Notes: generated from the sequence alone by a model not told the origin. A stretch of DNA of 64,000 nucleotides from Ignelater luminosus (GCA_011009095.1 VTPC01000826.1:1-64000), one strand, 5' to 3'. Counted from the stretch's first letter, positions 1-12,430 are shown. Translations and numbers: made by a program.

Positions 1-18
1 AGATTACAATATAAAGCA

Positions 19-1520
19 ATGGAAAACGAAATCAAAGAAGAAGATGATGGTAGTACAGATCTCATCGTACAGAATGCAAACTGCTGTGATAATGTAGAAT
101 TGTCCACTCCTTCAGAACCAAATGGTAATTACTTTAATATCTTTCTGTACAGTGTGTAAATAACTATAATTTTGTAGAAGATACAAGCTTACCTACCATT
201 ATAAAAATCGAAGAAGTAGGTGATGTAATTAACATTAAAGTTGAAGATGAAAACTTTACCATAAAAGTAGAGCCACTGGAAATAGATGATACTGCTATTA
301 AAGAAGAAGTCGATACAAATCCAAAGCATTTAGATAAGAATCAGTTACAAACTAAATCAAGTACTAATAAACTTACAAAACACAAAATAAAAAATGGGAA
401 GAGAAACGTTCATCATAAATCTTTTAAATGTGAACATTGTAAATATAAATGTTCAAGTAAAGGTCAATTACAAACACATCTAGGCATTCACTCCAGTGAG
501 AAACCTTTTATATGTGAAATGTGCAATTTTAAATGCTTAGAAAAGAGTATTTTACGAAAACACATACGGGCTCATATTAATAACAAACAATTTAAATGTA
601 ATATGTGTGATTATAGAAGTTCACAAAAGGGTACTTTGCAAAGACATATATTGACTCACTCAGGAGAAAAACCCTTCCAATGTGAAATATGCAATATAAA
701 GTGTGCCCAAAAAGGTACCTTAAGAAGACATATGCGAATTCATACAGGTGAAAAACCATATCTATGTGAAATATGTAGTTATAAGTGTTCACGAAAAACA
801 CATTTAACAAGGCATATGCGTGTTCACACGGGAGAAAAACCATTTGAATGTGAGATTTGCAATCACAGATTTGCAGTAAAAGCTCATCTGCAAAGGCACC
901 AACATGTTCACAGAAATGAAAAGCCACTTGTATGTGAAGTATGTAACTATAAGTTTTTACGAAAAGGTCACTTTCGAAAACATATGTGTAATCATAACAA
1001 TGAAAAGTCCTTTTTGTGTGAAATCTGTAGTTATAGATGCTCAGGAAAGAGTCATTTGGAAATACATATGCGATCTCATACAGGTGAAAAACCTTTTGGA
1101 TGTGAACAATGCAGTTATAAAACTTCCAGGAAAAATCATTTACAGTTGCATATGCGAATTCATACTGGTGAAAAACCATATGCGTGTGATTTGTGTAGTT
1201 ACAAATGTTCACTGAAGAGTCATATGTTAAGGCATAAACGAGTTCATACTGGCGAGAAGCCTTTTCAGTGTGAAATATGTGATTATAAGGGTTCTGAAAA
1301 AGGGCATTTGCAAAGACATATGCTAGTTCACACAGGAGAGAAATGTTTTGAATGTGAGATATGCAATTATAAATTTGCTCGAAAAGGTAATTTAAAGGCT
1401 CACATGCGAGTTCATAGCGAAAAGAAACCTTTCAAATGTGAACATTGTGATTATAAATGTTCAGATAAAAGGTATTTACAAAAGCATAATATGCAAAATC
1501 ACTCTGATATGAATCTTTGA
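19..1520 (+). CDS. C2H2 zinc-finger protein, 13 fingers (5' exon outside window)
   Basis: Likely nuclear DNA-binding regulator. Visible coding exons are 17-124 and 178-1520, with a 53-bp GT..AG intron between. An AG just before position 17 and the exon structure of the neighbouring paralogue suggest that a short first coding exon lies left of the window; the ATG at 19 is then internal. From that ATG the product is 482 residues. The acidic N-terminal third carries repeated psi-K-x-E sites (IKEE, IKIE, IKVE, IKVE, IKEE), the SUMO acceptor consensus. Thirteen CX2CX12HX3-4H fingers follow, mostly with TGEKPF-type linkers, and run to the C-terminus. No KRAB, ZAD or BTB domain is seen. It is a tandem duplicate of the gene at 2589-4497. 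The DNA target cannot be read from the sequence. Confidence 0.9.
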
Positions 1521-2588
1521 TTCTGAGATGTATCAGTGTATTATAATTAAAATGAAAAAAATAGAGTTTATCCACAACTGTTGAATAATGAGCCCATTAT
1601 TCAATACCTTTAAGTTTGTTTTTCTAATAGTGTGGATAAAGTATCGTATTTGACTTGCATTTAATAGATTACTTCACACTTGCCTAAATTGTAACCATTA
1701 GATGCTTGTTAAATAATATACTATTATGTAATTCACTTTTATGATATTCATATTATACAATATTATTATTAGTTATTTACTGTGTAAAATTAATCTAATA
1801 CAAAATATATTCTAAGTATGTTATTTATTTTATTTTGATTTTAAGTCTTTTAGTAATTTACAAGAGTTTTAGTGTAAGTTAACTTTCTGAAGCGTTATTA
1901 TGTTACTGGCGAACCCATGGAAACTCTGCTATGCCAACGTTTTGTGTTTAAAATATCCTAAGAACATTACAACAAATTACCAGCCAGATCAGCAACTTTG
2001 GGAAGTTTTCCTTTCATCAATAATTACTGCTGTCTCTATTATTAAACCGGTATTTTTATTCTGTGCTTAATACCAAATGAAGCAAATGCGTAGTTGAAAA
2101 TAGTATGTTTCACAGAGTACTCTGAGAGAATCTGTCATTTTTCAATACATATTGCTAACAAGTGACACATAATTATACTTGTGGAGTACTCTAGAGCATC
2201 AGTCAAACACGCAATAAGTTCTAGTACTGTTGTATTCAGTGCAGTAACAGTTATAACCTTCTAAGTTTCTTCAATAATGGTGGAGGAAAGCATATTAGGT
2301 GACTGAAATAGTTGATAATAAACGAAGACCAATAGGTTAGTGCAAATGCAAACACATCACTTTGTCTATCATTGTTAAAGGTGGCATTCTAATAACTTCT
2401 CAATGAAACAATTAAAAATTTATTGTAAAGTTAAATGGAATATCTTATAGAAAATCCCTGCTGACCTACATACGTACATAATTTTATTAAATTCTGTGAT
2501 TAAAGAAATAAAATGGAAATCTGGCAACGCCGACCAACATTTCTTTAAACAACTTAACCTAACTTTTGTTATTGTCATACAAATTGCA
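1521..2588. other. Intergenic spacer between the zinc-finger genes
   Basis: AT-rich, with no ORF of note. The last 150 bp should hold the promoter and leader of the downstream zinc-finger gene. No TATA box or known repeat is clear. Confidence 0.5.
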
Positions 2589-4497
2589 ATGGATGTAGAA
2601 ATTTGTCCTAAAATTGCTGGTATGTATAAAGTATCTAAATAAATAAAAAACTGCTCAGAAGTATATTGCGTAGGATGTACAATTATAAAACTTTCTCTAG
2701 CGCTCTTGACCAGATTCTTATTTAGATGATATTGTTATTCATTATCTTTTTGATTGTTAAAATGTTTGCCTGTACTACTGCTTCAGATCTGCATGTGTAT
2801 ACAGAAAGATCAAGGAATAAAACATTCAAATCTCTCAAACTTGAAACTTTAGCAACTCTTTTACATTATCAAAAATCGTAGCTGTATTTTATACTGATTA
2901 TACATAACTTTTATGTATGATTTACAATTTTACTTTCTGTTAAAGGAATGGACAGTGAAATTAAAAAGGAAGATGATCCCAATAATGTGGACTTTTGTAT
3001 ACAAGATGAGAAATGTGATAATTTAGATATATTTACTTCTTTGGAATCAACTGGTAATTACATTTGTAGTTTTAATATAGGTAATATATAAATTTAGATT
3101 TCGTAGACGATGTGAGTTTACCTACCATTGTAAAAGTTGAAGAAATAGGTGATGTTATCAATATTAAAGTTGAAGAAGAAAACTTCACCATAAAAGTGGA
3201 GCCAGTAGAAATAGACGACTCTGCAATCAAGGAAGAAATTGTTACGATTGCCAACATTTCAGACACAAAGCACACAGTAACAAAAAAAGGGAAAATTATT
3301 ATTAATCAAAAACGTTTTAACTGTGAACACTGTAGTTATGAATCCTCAAGCAGAGCACAATTAGTAACACATGTACGCACGCATACTGGAGAAAAACCTT
3401 TTAAATGTGAACAATGCAATTACAAATCTTCAAGTAAAGCTCAATTAAAATCGCATGTACGCATTCATACCGGTGAAAAGCCTTTTAGTTGTGAAGCATG
3501 CAATTTTAAGTGTTCAGAGAGAGGTACTTTGCGAAGACATATACAGATTCATACTAACGAAAAACGCTATACCTGTGAAGTGTGTAATTACAAGTGTGCA
3601 CGAAGAGGTACTTTAAAAAGACATATGTTGGCGCACTCGGGCGAAAAGCCTTTCCAGTGTGAAATATGTAATATGAAATGCTCTCAAAAAGATACTTTAA
3701 GAAGGCATATGCTAATTCATACTGGTGAAAAACCGTTTCTTTGTGAAATATGTAGTTATAAATGTTCACGAAAAACACATTTAACAAGACATATGCGCGT
3801 TCATACTGGTGAAAAGCCTTTTGAATGTGAAATATGTAACCATAAATTTGCGGTAAAGACTCATTTACAAAAGCATAAACAACATCATGGAAGTGAAAAT
3901 CCACTTGTATGCGAGGTATGTAGTTATGAATGTTTTGAAAAAGATGAATTTCAAAAACATATTCGTACTCATAATATTAAGAAAATTTATTTATGTGAAG
4001 TTTGTGGACAAAGATGTGCAGAAAAAAGTTATTTAGAAAGGCACATGCGATCTCACACAGGTGAAAAACCTTTCGAATGTGCACAATGTAATTATAAAAC
4101 TTCACAAAAAAGTAGTTTGCGATTACATGTCAAAATCCATACAGGTGAAAAACCATATGCATGTGATCAGTGTAGTTATAAATGTTCAATGAAGAGTCAC
4201 ATGCAGAGGCATAAACAAGTTCATACAGGTGAGAAGCCCTTTGAATGTGAAATATGCGATTATAGGAGTTCTGAAAAAGGGCATTTGCAAAGACATATGC
4301 TGGTTCACACGGGAGAGAAACCTTTTGAATGTGAGATATGCCATTATAAATTTGCTCGAAAATGTAATTTACAAGCTCACATGGGAGTTCATTTTAAAAA
4401 GACACCTTTGAAATGTGATAAATGTGATTACAAGTGTTTGAATAGAAGATATTTACGAAAGCATATGTTAAATCACATTGATGTAAAATCATCGTGA
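2589..4497 (+). CDS. C2H2 zinc-finger protein, 14 fingers
   Basis: Paralogue of the gene at 19-1520. Three coding exons fit: 2589-2619, 2946-3053 and 3107-4497, joined by introns of 326 and 53 bp. The first exon codes for MDVEICPKIA. It ends in phase 1 before a good donor (GTATGT) and restores frame exactly into GMDSEIKKEDD. The total is 1530 bp, 509 residues. As in the neighbour, an acidic N-terminus with repeated IK(V/E)E motifs (about residues 50-90) precedes an unbroken run of 14 C2H2 fingers with TGEKP linkers. Several linkers in fingers 7-9 are degenerate (GSENP, NIKKI), which splits the array into two blocks. An AATAAA lies about 40 bp past the stop. Probable sequence-specific nuclear regulator; exact role unknown. 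Confidence 0.92.
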
Positions 4498-5239
4498 TTT
4501 TAAAATATGGAACATTTTTTATATTTCAGAAACAAGAATAAAACAGGTTGAAATACCGGTGTAGAAATGAGAGATTTAATATGTAAAATGAAATATTTGC
4601 TTTTTTTTTAAATTGTAATGAAACTAATGACAAATATACAGCTTTAAAAGCTGTACTCGAATATGGTTTTAGTTCTCTTATAATCCTATTTATTTATTTC
4701 TTAAGCAATCAGATTTACTTAATTTTTTTGCACATTTATGTCTGTTGTACAGATTTGAACATGTCTTTTAAAGCTCTACAAGCTACAAATAGGAGATTTC
4801 TCAAATAAAATTCCTTTCTACATCTGGTGTTTTATTATATATTTTTATTACTAAGCACTAATATTGTATTGTAAAAAATTCACTGAATAAAAAATATATT
4901 TATTTTCTACTACACTTTCTAATTCTTTATTAAATGGCTGTTATTGTCTTCAGGGTGCAATATGTTATTGAAATAGTTAACTTAGGAAAAGTGAAAGAGT
5001 AAGAAAAACTATGCTGTCAACTGTCTTTTAAGAAGTCCTTTAAAGAAGAGGTAGGTGGAAGTTTTCCAATTAAATGCTTTCCCATCAAGTGATTTTAGTA
5101 AACTCAATACCAAAAGTTATCAATTTGTTCCTGGAAGTTAGCATATTATTATGGAGAAAGGGTTGGATACACCATCTATCACATAGTGTCTCAAAATGAA
5201 GCGTGAAAGTTCTGAAATGAGATTTCTGAACAAAAATCA
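4498..5239. other. 3' flank of the zinc-finger gene and spacer
   Basis: Begins with the 3' UTR (AATAAA near 4536) and continues as AT-rich sequence. No supported gene. Confidence 0.4.
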
Positions 5240-6386
5240 ATATTTGACCAAAATAGCCTTTTTCCAAAGGATTCCGTTAGGTTAGGTCAAATAAGCGTTT
5301 TCTCTGAGCTCAAAGCTCATAATGTGAGTTACATGATTTCTGTACATTGTTTCAAGGTTTTCCATTCATAATTCGTGAACAGTAAGACATTTTGTTTGTT
5401 GTAGCTCAAGTCAAAAGGTATAACTCTGCTTAACATATCAACTCAAAATAAATACTTACAACCTTGGGTTTAAAAAATGATCTCGATGTGCATAATGATT
5501 CTGTGACCAAAGATAAGGACACTGCCTTTGACAACCGCCAACCTATCTAACTGCACTTAATCAAAGGAAACAGGGTTTTGCTCTACTTAGTGATATGTCT
5601 ACAGAACCAGTGAAACAAATTTATTTTTGGTGCAAATTTAGTTGTAAAGATTCTTTTCTCAATAATGGAAAGAAATAAGCGAGTTGGATTCATGGATTTG
5701 TAAACAGGAAGCTGTTATACATATACAAGAGTTTGCCACTAAAAAACAAAAGATGATCACCAATTCTAGCCATTTTGAAAAAATGACCAAAAATACCAAA
5801 TATTCACCTACTGAAACAAAATTCAAATATGCCTCTAAGATTGATGTAGGTGCAGTTCAATTCTCTTGTTTTTCACTGCCACTCCAGCATACATTTAGGG
5901 AGAGAACAAAACATCCTATCATGATGTTGTGAATGGTACTTAATGACTCAACATACAAACCAAGTTTGTAGATCTTTGATGGTTTTTTCATTAAGATATT
6001 TTGGAAAATCAAATTTTGACCTTCTTTGAATCATTACAGTTGACTGTGGTTGTGATCTTTTACAAGATATCTCTGTTTTTGTGTTTTTTTGAAGTATCAG
6101 CTACAAAAAAGCTCTGTTCACTGTACCCCAAAAAACTTTTTTAAAAAAGACACTCGACTGTTTTAAAACAATTAAAGGTAACATGATAAGATGGTGTCTA
6201 CTAATAGCATAGCACCTTAAATACGAATCCAAAAAAAATTGCAAGAAGAGTTATAGATGAAATACCTTAAAATAATATGAAGAAATCACATGTAACTTAC
6301 ATTATGAACTTTGAGTTAAAAAAAAATGCTTATTTGACCTGACCTAGCAGAATCACTTGGGAAATTGGTTATTTTAGTCAGATATT
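5240..6386. mobile_element. Inverted-repeat DNA element, about 1.15 kb
   Basis: Arms of about 100 bp (5240-5341 and 6281-6386) are imperfect reverse complements. They share blocks such as TAGGT(T/C)AGGTCAAATAAGC and CATAATGT(G/A)AGTTACATG. No transposase is recognisable inside. The right inner part (about 5965-6245) has a diverged direct copy at 12185-12430, so the interior belongs to a dispersed family. Outer limits and target duplication are uncertain. Confidence 0.6.
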
Positions 6387-6913
6387 ACTGGTTTAACTTA
6401 ATTTAAACAACCAAATAAAAAAGGATGTTTTGTGTTTGTTTGAAATGAGAAACTTTGATGTTTTCTTCAATCTGATTGGTATTGTCAGCAATCCTTCTAA
6501 AACACTACCATGGTAGTTCCACATATTAATCGTAGTCTTCCTTTTTAGGTGCCCTCAAAATAATGTTCTTTCACTGTTTTATCTCAACACAGTATTTTTG
6601 TTAAAGAATTCTCAATTTTATCCATTTTAGAGAAAATTGTGGGATAATCATGTCCTTCAAAGAGCAATCATTTGCAGAGGCATCGATCTCCTCAAAAACG
6701 TACATTCTTGATTATTTTTTAGGAGAATTTAATTGCAATATCTCACTATGTGTTATTAGCATGAGAACAACACTCGGATATGATAACTTGTGGGATGCTC
6801 CTGACACTTTTAGCTCGTTCATGTATGTTGTAAAATTTTTTAACATTTTTACGTTTGCAGCACTTCCAGAATGGTTATGTTCTTTTCTTTTGTTTATTTT
6901 TTTCCATTGACAG
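6387..6913. other. Spacer with no supported gene
   Basis: AT-rich. The short ORF at 6650-6910 has no recognisable domain and nothing around it supports it as a gene. Confidence 0.35.
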
Positions 6914-7148
6914 TTGAAGCGGTCATTGTTAAAAGGGAGTATGTGAAAAATTTCAAAATGCTGTAAAACATTTTAAATTTTTTTCTTTTTTTAACAGAGA
7001 GCGGTAAAATCAATTTGTAAAAAAGTCGGGAGAAAACTGTCATCACTAAAGTCATAAAAAATTTCCTTTTCTTTTTGTTAGGCAGTTTTTTAACTTTACC
7101 AACAATTTTATTTTTGTTACATTTCCCTTTTAACAATGACCGCTTCAA
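6914..7148. mobile_element. MITE, 235 bp with 24-bp perfect terminal inverted repeats
   Basis: TTGAAGCGGTCATTGTTAAA and four further bases at 6914-6937 are exactly repeated in reverse complement at 7125-7148. The interior is AT-rich and partly palindromic (poly-T tracts), with no coding potential. Perfect ends suggest a fairly recent non-autonomous insertion. The target-site duplication is not clear to me. Confidence 0.75.
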
Positions 7149-7868
7149 TTAGACACACCAGGTATTTACATTTAAAGTATATTTCACATTTCCAATAATC
7201 AACGTTGCAACTCCAGAGACTATGCAAATCTTGAGACTTGGCCGTACAAAAGAGACTTTGGTAAATAAATAAAAGGGGCTAAAAAGAGACTAGCTTGTGA
7301 AATTTATTAAACGAGAAACATTGCACAAAAATAAACATACTACTAAAAAATAGCAAAAATAAGCTGTAGTCATTTATCACTACAGAAAGTAACAATAATA
7401 TTTCAAATACAGAAAAATAAGACGAGTTATCGTCTACAGATATAGTATCTGTTTCAAATTATAAAACAGTACAATAGATCATGGTTTATTTTTGTTAAGT
7501 TGAGAGTACAACAAAAGGAAAGTATATTTTGATGAATGACAAAAGTGAAAATTTTGTCTTTGTAGGCTGTTCATATCTCGTTGACGGTTTTTTCTAATTT
7601 TCAAATGTAAATCAAAAAATGTAATTTTGCATCAGCAACATGGCTACAAACATGCATAATTGTCATTTATTGTCAAGCTACTAAAATCATACAAAGGTAT
7701 TGAAATTATTTGGCAACATAGCCAATGCAATATGCTAAAAAATATAACCTAAAATTCATTTTTACTTAGCCTCTACCAATTTTCCAACTGTCAATACAGG
7801 GTGAAATCAGCCAGATTTACATGGCTTACCTTACCTGTTTTTATAATTTCAAATGGATAATCAAGTTT
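7149..7868. other. Spacer with no supported gene
   Basis: AT-rich, noncoding. A lone CAGGGTGAAATC motif near 7797 resembles the end of TA-flanked elements in this window, but no partner end was found. Confidence 0.35.
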
Positions 7869-8453
7869 ATTTTCAATGAACTCTGAAAGGAGTCGTTACT
7901 GAATTTGCGAAGTCTGTGCGCACTTTTTTAAATTTTGATTTCAGATTTGGATTCTACATCAAAAACTAAAGACCCCGTGCTGTCTTCGTTTTTTGATATC
8001 TCTTCGGGAACATGGTCAAAATGGCCGCCGAAATCTGGAAAATTTTCAAAAATTCTTTTTTAATTTAGAATCGTATTCAACATCAAAACATCTGGGAATG
8101 CAAAGCATAACCACAACGAACTCCGTTTTGTTACTTTTTTCAGACTTCGGCAGCCATTTTGACCATGTGCCCGAGGTGATATCAAAAAACTAAAAGTACA
8201 CGTTTGTCTTATTTTTTGATGTAGAATACGATTCTAAGGTAAAAAGAAATTTTGAAAATTTTCCAATTTTCGGCCGCCATTTTGACCATGTTCCCGAAGA
8301 GTTATCAAAAAACGAAGATACCACGTTGTCTTTAGTTTTTGATGTAGAATCCAAATCTGAAGTCAAAACTTCAGAATTTGACAAAAAATACGGACATACA
8401 GACAGACAGACTTCGCAAATTCAGTAACGATTCCTTCGGAGTTCGTTGAAAAT
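7869..8453. mobile_element. Long-inverted-repeat (foldback) element, about 585 bp
   Basis: The arms, roughly 7869-8085 and 8215-8453, are reverse complements beginning ATTTTCAA(T/C)GAACTC and ending in its complement. They include a GACAGACAGACTTCGCAAAT-type stretch and a block reading CAAAATGGC(C/G)GCCG. Almost the whole element can fold into a hairpin. A second copy of one arm is at 34655-34858. The ORFs here come from the arms and are not genes. Confidence 0.75.
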
Positions 8454-8570
8454 AAAAGATACGTATACTTTTAGTTTTTTGATATCACCTCGGGAACATG
8501 GTCAAAACGACCGCCAAAATTTGAAAAAAAGGAGTTCGTTGTGGTTATGTTTTGTATTCCCAGATGTTTT
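8454..8570. repeat. Inverted partial copy of the foldback element core
   Basis: The reverse complement matches 8088-8190, sharing CATCTGGGAAT, CATAACCACAACGAACTCC and GAGGTGATATCAAAAAACTA. It directly abuts the complete element, so the element was rearranged or hit twice. Confidence 0.65.
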
Positions 8571-9571
8571 TTTTTCTATTTTTCAGACTAGATGTTTCTA
8601 AACATCCAGTTATGTTTGTTACCTTGGCTTTTCTGGTTATATTATACCGTGTGGATGGATTTGTTTTGTCAATGCACAAATACATAAGAGCAAGCGAAAG
8701 AAAATAATATTTTACATGAGTAGAAATGAGATGCCACGCTCCAGCAAAGTTCTACTGGCCAACTCGTTAGCATATTTTAATTACAACAATCACTCTAAAA
8801 CTGCTGTGATTGGTTCATTTCCAAAAATTAGAGTCATTTGATTGGCTGTTTGTAAATGAATGGAAAAAAAGTGTCAAAAGACAAATTGTTAACCTCGTTA
8901 ATTGTGTAATGCTTTTTGTGTTTATCCGAACGTTAATTTGTAAATTGTAAATAAAATGCATCAATAATTCTTTAATTTTCTAAAATTCTGTACTACCTGA
9001 ATGGTACCCTTTTAAAAAAGATTATTTTACTCTGCCAGGTAAAAAGGTATTCACTGCATTGTAGTTGCAGTTAAGTTTATGCGTAAATAATCTATTATGT
9101 CAAATAACCTCTCTTTATCCTAATGACATTACTACAGTAGCCCACCTATTTACTGAACTTCTATAGATAAATTAAAATGATCCAGTCTGTATAGTATACC
9201 TTAGTTACAAACAATCAAGGTTCTAAATCACTGTCAAGTTGATGGTCACCACATCACATGATATAAGTTATGCATGTAAATTGGCAATCATATCCAACGT
9301 GTATTTAAGAAGAGCTTGCAATTTAAGAAAATTAAGAAATAAAAATATTTTGATGTTAATAATTTTATTAAAATGCAATTTCTTCGTAAGCATGTTTTTA
9401 ATATAATTGATAATTCACATACATAACCTATATCATGTAATGTGTGGTGACACTGTCAACTTGACAGTGACATTATTTAGAGCCTCAATTGTTTGTAACT
9501 AGAAAAACAAAGGTGACAAACATAAAACTGGATTTTTAGAAACATCTAGTTAGAAAAATAGAAAAAAAATT
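8571..9571. mobile_element. Inverted-repeat element, about 1 kb, hosting a nested MITE
   Basis: The 70-bp arms at 8571-8640 and 9500-9571 are reverse complements (ACTAGATGTTTCTAAA(C/A)ATCC, then a block ending in TTTTCT). No transposase is visible. The interior includes the palindromic unit at 9201-9500. Confidence 0.65.
9201..9500. mobile_element. Palindromic MITE, about 300 bp
   Basis: The arms (about 95 bp) begin TTAGTTACAAACAAT and share CACTGTCAAGTTGA and GATATA(A/G)GTTATG(C/T)ATGT in inverted orientation. The right arm ends exactly where the outer element's right arm starts. It is therefore either nested at that border or a sub-terminal palindrome of the outer element. Confidence 0.65.
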
Positions 9572-9929
9572 AACTTTATTTATCTATTACTAAGCAACAT
9601 GAACACTTGAATATAGAAAAACATCATAAATTATATGCAAAAAGCAGAATAGAAAAATCTGACAATAAATAATAAAAAAATACTTCAGCATCACATTCAA
9701 TAAAGTGGACGTTATATATGATCATTTTCCACATTTAAGTCTTCTTAATAATTACTTCATGCATGCTGTCAAGTTTTCTTTTCAGTTCATTGACAATTCT
9801 ATTTTTTTCTTCTAATAACTTTTAACTTCTATAACCAGTTTGTGCAATTTGAGCATCTTCCATGTTACTTTTATCCAAAGCTCGTTTTAATCTTTATTTC
9901 CATTCTGAACCAATTTAGTACCTATACCT
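9572..9929. other. Spacer with no supported gene
   Basis: AT-rich. It may hold the decayed 3' end of the hAT remnant that follows, but no end repeat could be recognised. Confidence 0.3.
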
Positions 9930-10505
9930 TTGACTATTTTCTTCATTCATCTACTATTTTTGCTTGTTTTGTAATCTCTATCTTAATTTTTTGTATATCT
10001 TCCTTCTATTTCTCTTCCACAATTCGTTTTAAATGACATTCTTCTTAATAGTCTGCAAACTTTTTATGAACAGTTCTTGCTAGATTAATTAATTTTTCTG
10101 TTAGTGGTACATTACCACTCCTTTTAACATTCTAACCGCACTTTGTACAGCTAACCTGGACGATAAAATTATTTCTGATATATTAGTTTTATCTTTGGTA
10201 AAAATGTGACTTGATAATGAAAAAGCTCTTTCTAAATATGCATTTCCATGAGAGGCCTTAATAACTAATAAGAAATTTTGACTTCTTCATCAAATTGTAG
10301 AACCTCTCGTTCATCTTGTTTTTATTCTTTGTATTCATATATTAATGAGAAATTTTATTTTTAGTATTGGATTTTTAAGAATAAAGTCTGATTTTGTTGC
10401 AGTGAGAAACATAAACTTTTTTTACTGTATCGATAGTATTGATACAATGAAATTTGCATCAATATCGTATCGATATGCTTTGCATATAATTTTGCACATC
10501 ACTAC
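9930..10505 (-). pseudogene. Degenerate hAT-type transposase remnant with a terminal repeat
   Basis: Read on the minus strand from 10260, the sequence gives HGNAYLERAFSLSS, then a stretch ending in LAVQSAVRML. This resembles the C-terminal dimerisation region of hAT transposases (the ER-x-FS motif). After a frameshift it continues as NVPLTEKLINLARTVHKKF and a Lys/Glu-rich tail with stops. Upstream, the minus strand at 10504 starts TAGTGATGTGCAAAAT followed by GATATCGATAC-like repeats, typical of a hAT left end. Most of the catalytic region is missing. The family is known from animal genomes; the assignment is by eye. Confidence 0.55.
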
Positions 10506-12184
10506 TTTTGCATATTCTTTTTAATTTTAGGTGCATATAGTAGATGTTTGAAATTTCTGAGATCCCATTTTTTAAAAGTGTTTAATGGTACTAAACTCTT
10601 ACCATTTTTTATTACAATGTTATCAAGCAGTGTAAATACAAAATTTATCAACAAATTTACGTTAGCAGGAATAAATACTCTTCCCATGCAAGTGACCATC
10701 ATAAAAACAAAAAAATAAGAAACATGACAAGAGAAATGGAAATGTTTAAGACTGCACTTTAGTATTTTACATAATGGAAAGCTTCATTACTAATCAACCA
10801 ATTGTTAATGTCCACATCTTATTGGTCTTAGATTTTGTTTTTATCTTGGCCAACTGTATGAAACATTCATTTAATGATAGTAAGTAACAACAGTTTAATA
10901 ATTATTTACAATCAAAATATTGTCATCAATAAAAAACTTGCAGAATGTGACTTGGAAACTAATTCTCTCAATTACTTAAATCAATAAACCAATATGCAGC
11001 TTACTTATTAACATTTATTGAAATTGTGAGAGCTACAATGGAATAATAGGTACAAAATGTAAAATGACACTCATACAGGACAAGACAATATACAAAAACT
11101 ACATAAAAAAGTACAGAGAATGTTTTTTTTTTGTTAAGGACACGAAACGGTTTTTTCCCTTAAACTTTATACAACATGTAGAACTTTATTAATAATTATC
11201 TCAACAATATTTGGTTATTTTAATTAGTTTTTCTTTCTTTAATACAATACAGTACGTGTACAATAAAAATAGTTTGAAGTTATTTTTAATACGAGTAAAA
11301 TTACAAATTTTTTTGCTTAACTGGTACTTTTAATGAGATGTCCTTATTTTACTAATTCATTAGTATTAATTATATGACACAGTATGATATAAATCTAAGA
11401 CGAGCACCGATTTTATCACAAATAACATTATTGATAAAATATTTACAACTATCAGTCTAATATTAAAAAAATAATAAATTAATTATATGCTATTGTATTG
11501 CAGTATATTTCTTATTTGACTTCTACTAATATAACCCTTATATAGTGTAAGTATATGGCAATTAAAATATCTTAAATAAGTTCTTTTAAGTATAATAAAG
11601 CTTGAGCGCTTAAAGCAAGTTTTGTTTTTTAAAAAAGATAAAGCATCTTAACCTCATATTTTTGCATTTCTCCACCTTTGTTATAATATCCTTACATATA
11701 ATTATTATTATGCTGCAGCTCTATATTTTTATGGCATGGCATGTGGTAAAATCAATACTCTGTAGTGCTGATGGTTGATTTTGATTCTTACAAAGTATTA
11801 GACTTGATAACTTTTTGACATTAGAAAAACGTTAAGTTAGAACTATTCCAAAGATATACTGTTTTAACTGTGCAAATCTTCAGCATTGCGCTTCAAAGTA
11901 TTCAAACTTACAAATGCATATTTGAAATGTAAACAATCAGGCCATCAGTTCAAATGATATCCAGAACAATCAGACAAATACAAGAAAACAGGCTGTAGTT
12001 ATGCAATACTGATCTACATTTGTTTTTTACCTCATTGTCTAAAACCTTCCATTTGAATTTTGGGAATACAGAATATGAAGGTATGAGAGAGAGAGATTGG
12101 GATGGGATTTTTTTGTTGAGGATGGACTTAATGCTTCAACATATGAGCAGAGTTCAAATGATCTCTGATTGCTTTCCTTCAGTG
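10506..12184. other. Gene-free AT-rich spacer
   Basis: No ORF with recognisable domains, no RNA gene and no clear inverted repeats. The short ORFs look random. Confidence 0.4.
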
Positions 12185-12430
12185 CATTGCGAAAACATTG
12201 AATTCTGACCACTTTTGAACCATCATAGTTAGTCGTGATCATCATCTTTTGCAAAATTTCTTTGTTTCATCAGATACCTTGAAATATTAGGTACAAAAAA
12301 GCTGGTTGACTGTACCCCAAAAATGGTCAACTTGTTTGTGAACATTTAAAACAATTGAAGGTAGCGTGGTAAAATGGCGTCTAACGATGGAGTTTCACGC
12401 CCTTAACATGAATCTGAAGAAAAAATTGCT
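12185..12430. repeat. Dispersed repeat, second copy of 5965-6245
   Basis: Shares with 5965-6245 the blocks CTGTACCCCAAAAA, TTTAAAACAATT(A/G)AAGGTA and AAGATGGTGTCTA/AAATGGCGTCTA, in the same order and orientation. It is clearly diverged. No terminal repeats were found around this copy. Confidence 0.6.

Noticed and set aside
592-1212. 206-codon minus-strand ORF, and similar ones at 3554-3904, opposite the zinc-finger genes
   Set aside because: Antisense shadow of repeated finger codons; its periodic Phe/Tyr/His pattern mirrors the finger period and has no domain of its own.
6650-6910. 86-codon ORF with a hydrophobic end, as a small membrane protein
   Set aside because: It ends inside the TIR of the MITE region, has no conserved features and no start context. 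Chance ORF in AT-rich DNA is likely.
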